Source: Mycolicibacterium chitae (GTDB lineage Bacteria; Actinomycetota; Actinomycetes; Mycobacteriales; Mycobacteriaceae). Taken from it: a stretch of DNA of 64,000 nucleotides. This document shows, piece by piece, positions 59,881 to 64,000 of this stretch (positions are counted from its first letter, which is position 1; every line of letters begins with the position of its first letter). A model generated the notes under the pieces. The model searched no databases and had not been told where the DNA came from. It was given only the letters and a program-made list of their open reading frames with translations. The stretch lies in NCBI RefSeq assembly GCF_900637205.1, contig NZ_LR134355.1, positions 3,658,001-3,722,000 on the forward strand. The letters are read 5' to 3'. The position numbers were made by a program, and so were the translations under genes.

Positions 59881-61395
59881 TCATGCCGAGGCAGCTCGCT
59901 GGGCCGGTAGGTCTCGGTAAAGCTCTTTCAAGACACCTTTGTCAATCTTCCCCAAAGTCGTCCGCGGCAGCGGCTTCTCGACGAACTCGACATAGCGCGG
60001 CGCCTTGTAGGCGGCTAGCTCCCGACGACAATGCGCGATCACCAACACCTCGGTGAGGTCGTCAGCGCCGTAGACAAGCGCGGCCGGCGTTTCTCCGTAC
60101 CGGTCATCTGCCACACCGATGACCGCGACCTCGCCGACGCCGGCAAGACACGCGATGGTGCGTTCCAATTCAGCGGCGTAGATGTTCAACCCGCCGGAGA
60201 TGATGATGTCCTTGAGGCGGCCGACGACGCGCAGCAGACCCGACTCGTCGATGGTGCCGATGTCTCCCGTCCGCAACCAGCCGTCCACGAACTCCGCGGC
60301 GCTCGCCTCGGGATTGCGGTAGTACTCCCGCGCTAGACCGGCACCTTTGATGGCAATCTCACCCGGCTCTCCGGGGGCCGCCGGCCTGCCCGCACTGTCG
60401 ATGACGGCGACCTGACGCAGGATGCCACCGAGTCCCGCCGAATCGAGGTGTTCAGAGGCGATCAGCGGAGGTGGGATGCTCACGACCGCGCATCCCTCGG
60501 TCAGCCCATAGGACTGACGCAACAACACACCGCGGCTCTGCCAGTCCTCGAGCACCCTGCGCGACACCGGGTTTCCCCCGGCGATCGCGATGCGCAGTTC
60601 GGGCAGTTCGGAGGAGCCGAAGGCGGGCAGCGCCGCCATCTGTTCATAGAAGATCGTCGTACTGGCCATGCTGGTGATCGCCTCCTCACGTAGAACTGCA
60701 AGCGCGCGGGCGGGATCCCAAGTAGACAGCATCGTCGTGCGCCCGCCCAGGATCAGCGGGGCCAGAAAGCCGTTGAACAGGCCGCCGAGGAACGCGAGCG
60801 AAGTCACGTTGAGCGCGTGTGCGCGCATCAGGGTGGGTTCTTGCAGTACCCACTCGAAGAACGCTTCGAGGATGGCGCCGTGGGTCAGCGGCACCCCCTT
60901 GGGCCGGCCGGTAGAGCCGGAGGTGAACACGATGAGCGCACAGTCGTCGCGGGTAACGTCGACCTCGCCCGCCGGCACCACGCCGCTGGGGGGCGGCAGC
61001 GACCCGAGGATAGCGGTGACCACTGGGGCGTCTTCCAGGGCGGACACGGCGTCGGCGCAGGTCCGGGCGCGTTGCTCGTCGCAGAGCACCACCCGGGGCT
61101 CGGTCGTGTGCAAGATCTGAGCCACCTCGCGGGCGGTCAAGCGCTCGTTGATCGGCACCACCACGGCACCCAGACGCAACGCCCCCAGTGCGTGGACAGC
61201 CCAGCCCGCGCTGATGCCGCCCACGCACGCCACCCGATCCCCGCGGGTGACGCCTTGCGCCGCAAGTGCGGTCGCCGCGGCGCCGGCGGCGGCGTCGAGT
61301 TGCACCCGCGTCAGCGACACGTCGTCGCACGCCAATGCGGGCGCCGCAGGTTCGCGGCGAGCCCAAGCCGCTATCGGTGACACGATATTGACCAC
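59881..61395 (-). CDS. Acyl-CoA synthetase / AMP-dependent ligase
   Basis: A 504-residue ANL-superfamily ligase. The P-loop 'FTSGSTGRPKGVPLTHG' (about 159-175), 'YGLTEG', 'GWLRTGDIG' and the C-terminal 'RTTLGKIDKG' with the catalytic Lys are present. It would activate a pathway acid as CoA ester using ATP. The start is GTG; the divergent LysR gene across 161 bp is a likely regulator. Confidence 0.92.
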   Translation of the reverse strand: MVNIVSPIAAWARREPAAPALACDDVSLTRVQLDAAAGAAATALAAQGVTRGDRVACVGGISAGWAVHALGALRLGAVVVPINERLTAREVAQILHTTEPRVVLCDEQRARTCADAVSALEDAPVVTAILGSLPPPSGVVPAGEVDVTRDDCALIVFTSGSTGRPKGVPLTHGAILEAFFEWVLQEPTLMRAHALNVTSLAFLGGLFNGFLAPLILGGRTTMLSTWDPARALAVLREEAITSMASTTIFYEQMAALPAFGSSELPELRIAIAGGNPVSRRVLEDWQSRGVLLRQSYGLTEGCAVVSIPPPLIASEHLDSAGLGGILRQVAVIDSAGRPAAPGEPGEIAIKGAGLAREYYRNPEASAAEFVDGWLRTGDIGTIDESGLLRVVGRLKDIIISGGLNIYAAELERTIACLAGVGEVAVIGVADDRYGETPAALVYGADDLTEVLVIAHCRRELAAYKAPRYVEFVEKPLPRTTLGKIDKGVLKELYRDLPAQRAASA

Positions 61396-61556
61396 CGGCT
61401 ACTCCGTTCGGGTGGGGACAATTATCAGCACAAGATGTTCGCTCAGGGTAGGAACGCGCGGCGGCGGTCGTCCACGATCAACTCAGGCAACGGCCGGTGA
61501 TCGAATCGGTCATCTGGTGATGGACACCGGCAGGCCCCGGCGACATGCTTGGAGAC

Positions 61557-62471
61557 ATGGAAATGCACCATGTGCGGTATTTCGTTGCGGTTGCCGAGGA
61601 GCTGAGTTTCTCCCGCGCGGCGGAACGGCTGCACATGGCGCCCTCGCCGCTGAGCCGGCGCATCAAGGATCTCGAACGGGAACTCGGCGCCGAGCTGTTC
61701 GTGCGCGACTACCACCACATTTCGTTGACCGAGGTGGGCAGGAGGCTGCTTCCGTCGGCGATCGAGGTGGTGGAGAAGTTCGATGCGTTGCGCGAGATCG
61801 CCGCAGGCGTGCGCCAACCGGCCATCCGGTCGGCTACAGTCGGGATGGCTCCTGAGGTGTCACCCCGGCTGCGTTCGCGGTTTCTGCAACTGATCAACGA
61901 CGCCGTCCCGAGGATCCGGGTCCGCCACGAATCCGCCTCCACTGCACCGCTGTTGCGCACCGTCGCCAGGGGCGAGGTCGACCTGGCGTTCGTCCACGGA
62001 CGGGTAGTCGACCCGCAGCTGGTCGCGGTGCGGGTCGAGGACCAACGGGTCGCCGTGGTGATCGGTCGCGGCACCGGATTCGACGACCGCACCAGCGTGC
62101 GCATCCATGAGCTGGCTCATCTGCCGTACGTTTCGCTGCGCGAAGCGGCCGCTCCGTTCGTCTACCGCGTGACCGACGAGCTGCTCATTCGCCACGGTGT
62201 GCACGGGCGAGTCGCTATTCCGTCGAATAATCAGTCCCAACTGGTCCCGATGGTCGCGGCAGGCCAGGCGTTCACGATCTGCGGGGCCGAATTCGGGGCC
62301 ACCCGTAAGGCGTTCGCCGACGAACCGGTGCTGTTCCTGCCGTTCGACGACGACGACGTCCGGCTGGTCACCTATGCGGTCTGGCGGGACGATCGGGCCC
62401 GCGACCACGAGGCCCTGCATCAATTGACTGCAATCGTGTGGGACGAGCTCGCCGCGAACGGACATCATTGA
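61557..62471 (+). CDS. LysR family transcriptional regulator
   Basis: A 304-residue LysR-type regulator. The winged helix-turn-helix is 'LSFSRAAERLHMAPSPLSRR' (residues about 16-35), and the rest is the periplasmic-binding-like effector domain. ATG at 61557 is preceded by GGAGA at a good distance. It is divergent from the acyl-CoA ligase, the usual target layout. It may also control the ferredoxin-SDR-P450 group downstream. Confidence 0.9.
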   Translation: MEMHHVRYFVAVAEELSFSRAAERLHMAPSPLSRRIKDLERELGAELFVRDYHHISLTEVGRRLLPSAIEVVEKFDALREIAAGVRQPAIRSATVGMAPEVSPRLRSRFLQLINDAVPRIRVRHESASTAPLLRTVARGEVDLAFVHGRVVDPQLVAVRVEDQRVAVVIGRGTGFDDRTSVRIHELAHLPYVSLREAAAPFVYRVTDELLIRHGVHGRVAIPSNNQSQLVPMVAAGQAFTICGAEFGATRKAFADEPVLFLPFDDDDVRLVTYAVWRDDRARDHEALHQLTAIVWDELAANGHH

Positions 62472-62541
62472 CCCCCAACCGATGACCATCGCGGTCACCT
62501 GCCCGTGCGCTGTTTGATCATAGACCCGCGCGCGGTCACGC

Positions 62542-62559
62542 CTTACGTTCACTTGTAAG
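62542..62559. promoter_or_regulatory. Inverted repeat CTTAC-N8-GTAAG before the ferredoxin
   Basis: Perfect 5 bp arms with an 8 bp spacer in an AT-richer patch 63 bp before the ferredoxin start. Spacing differs from the CCTAA-N5-TTAGG series, so it may bind another regulator such as the LysR protein. Confidence 0.35.
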
Positions 62560-62622
62560 CCGCATCACAACGATTTTCGACGCCGGTCCGCAGCCCGGAT
62601 CGTGCGCGAGAGGAGCCGCGAC

Positions 62623-62835
62623 GTGACCGGAGTCAAGATCGACGAACGTTGCCAGGGACACGGCCAGTGTTACCAGTTGTTCCCGCAGATGTTCGAACCC
62701 GACGAGGAGGGCTACGGGCTCGTGCGCCCCGACGCGACGATCAAAGACAACAATCTCCTGCACAACAATCTCCTGGACGACGCCGTCGCATGTTGCCCGG
62801 AGAACGCCATCGTCATCGTGGACTCCGGCGCTTGA
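62623..62835 (+). CDS. [3Fe-4S] ferredoxin, P450 partner type
   Basis: A 70-residue ferredoxin of the P450-associated type. Cys10 and Cys16 lie in 'CQGHGQCY', and the last ligand Cys is in 'CCPENAI'. The position that would hold the fourth ligand of a 4Fe-4S cluster is His-Gly, so a 3Fe-4S cluster is expected. Start GTG at 62623, with a GAGGAG ribosome-binding site. A 15 bp duplication inserts five residues in the middle. It lies two genes before a P450 and can feed electrons to the island P450s. Confidence 0.88.
   Translation: MTGVKIDERCQGHGQCYQLFPQMFEPDEEGYGLVRPDATIKDNNLLHNNLLDDAVACCPENAIVIVDSGA
62747..62776. repeat. In-frame 15 bp tandem duplication in the ferredoxin gene
   Basis: Two adjacent copies of ACAACAATCTCCTGN (14 of 15 bases equal). 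The protein reads 'DNNLLHNNLLDDA', an extra five residues in a loop. Confidence 0.85.
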
Positions 62836-62873
62836 CCGCCCCACCAGACAAGACAGAAAGCAGGTGTAACGCC

Positions 62874-63698
62874 ATGGGCAAACTCGACGGCCGGGTCGCC
62901 TTCATCACCGGAGCCGCACGCGGACAGGGCCGTTCGCATGCGGTGCGGTTGGCCGAGGAGGGCGCCGCCATCATCGCGATGGACATCTGCGACCAGATCG
63001 AGTCGGTGTTCTACCCGATGGCCACCAAGGACGATCTGGCCGAGACCGAGGCGCTGGTGACCGCGGCGGGCGGATCGATCGTCACATTCGTGGGTGACGT
63101 GCGCAAGCGCGCCGATGTGCAGGCCGCCTATGACGCCGGGGTCCGCCAGTTCGGACACGTCGACATCGCGTTGCCCAACGCCGGCATCATGCCAGTCCTC
63201 GAACCCGGTGACCGCGAACAATCCTGGTATGACGCGATCGACACCATGCTCACCGGAGTCTGGCACACCCTCGAAGTGGTGATCCCGGGCATGATCGAGC
63301 GTGGCAAAGGCGGGGCGATCGTCATCACCAGTTCGGCAGCCGGCCTGAGCAGCCTCGCCCTCAATACCCTTCCGGGACAGGTCGGCTATGTCGCGGCGAA
63401 ACATGGCGTGGTGGGACTGATGCGGGTGTATGCCTCGCAACTGGCGAAGCACATGATCCGGGTCAACACCGTACATCCCACCGGAGTCAACAGCCCCATG
63501 GTCGCCAACGAAGAGTACGGCGCCTGGGCGGCCGCCAACCCGGAGATCGCCGGTGCTCCCGCCTACCAGAATCCGATGCCGGTGCCGTTGATCGAACCCA
63601 TCGACGTCAGCAATGCCATTGCCTACTTGGTCTCCGACGAAGCCCGCTACGTCACCGGAGTGACTTTCCCTGTCGACGCCGGCCACCTGAACCGGTGA
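62874..63698 (+). CDS. Mycofactocin-coupled SDR (TIGR03971 type)
   Basis: A 274-residue SDR with the long-insert form of mycofactocin-coupled dehydrogenases: 'TGAARGQGRSHAVRLAEEGA' at residues 12-31, then an Asp-containing 'AMDICDQIESV' and an insertion before the 'PNAGI' motif. The catalytic pair is 'YVAAK'. These enzymes hold NAD(H) tightly and pass electrons to mycofactocin. It probably oxidises the alcohol made by the P450 that follows. Confidence 0.88.
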   Translation: MGKLDGRVAFITGAARGQGRSHAVRLAEEGAAIIAMDICDQIESVFYPMATKDDLAETEALVTAAGGSIVTFVGDVRKRADVQAAYDAGVRQFGHVDIALPNAGIMPVLEPGDREQSWYDAIDTMLTGVWHTLEVVIPGMIERGKGGAIVITSSAAGLSSLALNTLPGQVGYVAAKHGVVGLMRVYASQLAKHMIRVNTVHPTGVNSPMVANEEYGAWAAANPEIAGAPAYQNPMPVPLIEPIDVSNAIAYLVSDEARYVTGVTFPVDAGHLNR

Positions 63699-63725
63699 CC
63701 CAGCCCAGCTACGAGGAGTAACGCC

Positions 63726-64000
63726 ATGCCGGAGATGCTCGAGACACGCCCGACCCGACCGAGCGGATGGGAGCAACTGCAGTACGACCACCGCGACTCC
63801 AGAATCGTGGTGTCACCGCACGATCTGTGGCGGCGGTTGCGTGCGCAGTGCCCGGTCATCCACAGCGAACGGTACGGCGGCTTCTGGTTCACTTCGCGCT
63901 ACGACGATGTCAAGGCGGTGCTCACCGACTGCGAGACCTACACCGCCACTCTCGGGGTCAACATTCCTCGGCAGAACATGACCCTGCTGCCCGGTGAGGT
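63726..64000 (+). CDS. Cytochrome P450 (3' truncated by window end)
   Basis: The first 91 residues of a bacterial P450. 'RIVVSPHDLWRRLRAQCPVI' and 'GGFWFTSRYDDVKAVLTD' match the N-terminal beta-sheet region. The ATG has a GAGGAG ribosome-binding site 5-10 nt before. It is third in the ferredoxin - SDR - P450 group; I-helix and haem loop lie outside the window. Confidence 0.88.
   Translation, partial: MPEMLETRPTRPSGWEQLQYDHRDSRIVVSPHDLWRRLRAQCPVIHSERYGGFWFTSRYDDVKAVLTDCETYTATLGVNIPRQNMTLLPGE

Noticed and set aside
39072..64000. Assigning the island to a named terpene or steroid pathway
   Set aside because: Enzyme classes fit several compounds and no diagnostic enzyme (such as HsaC, KstD or a limonene epoxide hydrolase) was seen.
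1..64000. CRISPR arrays, tRNA or rRNA genes, insertion sequences or prophage
   Set aside because: No regular spaced repeats, transposase or integrase frames, or structural RNA signatures were noticed on either strand.

Overview
The window is high-GC actinobacterial DNA, and gene content and order point to a rapidly growing or environmental Mycobacterium (Mycolicibacterium type). From memory of the M. tuberculosis map, the first 39 kb follows the Rv3262-Rv3297 neighbourhood: fbiB, manB, wbbL, rmlD, an LCP ligase, birA, fadE25, purE/purK, accD5/accE5, maf, sseA, accA3, sigF with its anti-sigma gene, lat, lrpA, pcd, lhr and nei. There are local insertions and replacements, such as a NUDIX hydrolase, mdh, a MobA-like protein and an Mrr-like nuclease. 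No rRNA, tRNA, insertion sequence, phage or CRISPR array was seen.

Layout. 0-11 kb: F420 biosynthesis (partial), the GDP-mannose / rhamnose / arabinogalactan linker genes, biotin ligase, an acyl-CoA dehydrogenase, purine biosynthesis, and a GtrA / PH-domain membrane pair. 11-18 kb: the biotin-dependent acyl-CoA carboxylase subunits AccD5, AccE5 and AccA3, interleaved with maf, sseA and sufE. 18-22 kb: mdh, a MobA-like transferase, the sigF-rsbW operon with a good SigF-type promoter, and a membrane-anchored Mrr-like nuclease. 22-28 kb: a lysine-degradation module (lat, lrpA, a DUF1338/HglS-type 2-oxoadipate decarboxylase, pcd) with a histone-tail-like protein. 28-34 kb: a P450/TetR divergent pair, a haem-binding secreted protein flanked by two small secreted paralogues, and a large LuxR-family STAND regulator. 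33.6-38.9 kb: lhr and nei.

39-64 kb (runs off the end): an accessory catabolic island. It holds six SDRs, two LLM-type flavin/F420 enzymes, three P450s (one cut by the window end) with a 3Fe-4S ferredoxin, a heteromeric acyl-CoA dehydrogenase pair, a MaoC hydratase, a Rieske oxygenase alpha subunit, a fused two-domain CoA-transferase, two aldehyde dehydrogenases, two alpha/beta hydrolases, an acyl-CoA ligase, an MshD-like double GNAT and a LysR regulator. The set suggests hydroxylation, oxidation to acid, CoA activation and beta-oxidation of an alicyclic, terpenoid-like or steroid-like compound; the substrate cannot be read from sequence.

The most notable signal is a recurrent interrupted palindrome, CCTAA-N5-TTAGG (flanks extend it towards TWACCTAA...TTAGGTWA). 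It lies just upstream of most transcription units of the island and was not noticed in the first 38.9 kb, so it probably marks the operator of one dedicated regulon. Many core genes instead show a TANNNT box 6-8 nt before the start codon, the signature of leaderless mycobacterial mRNAs.
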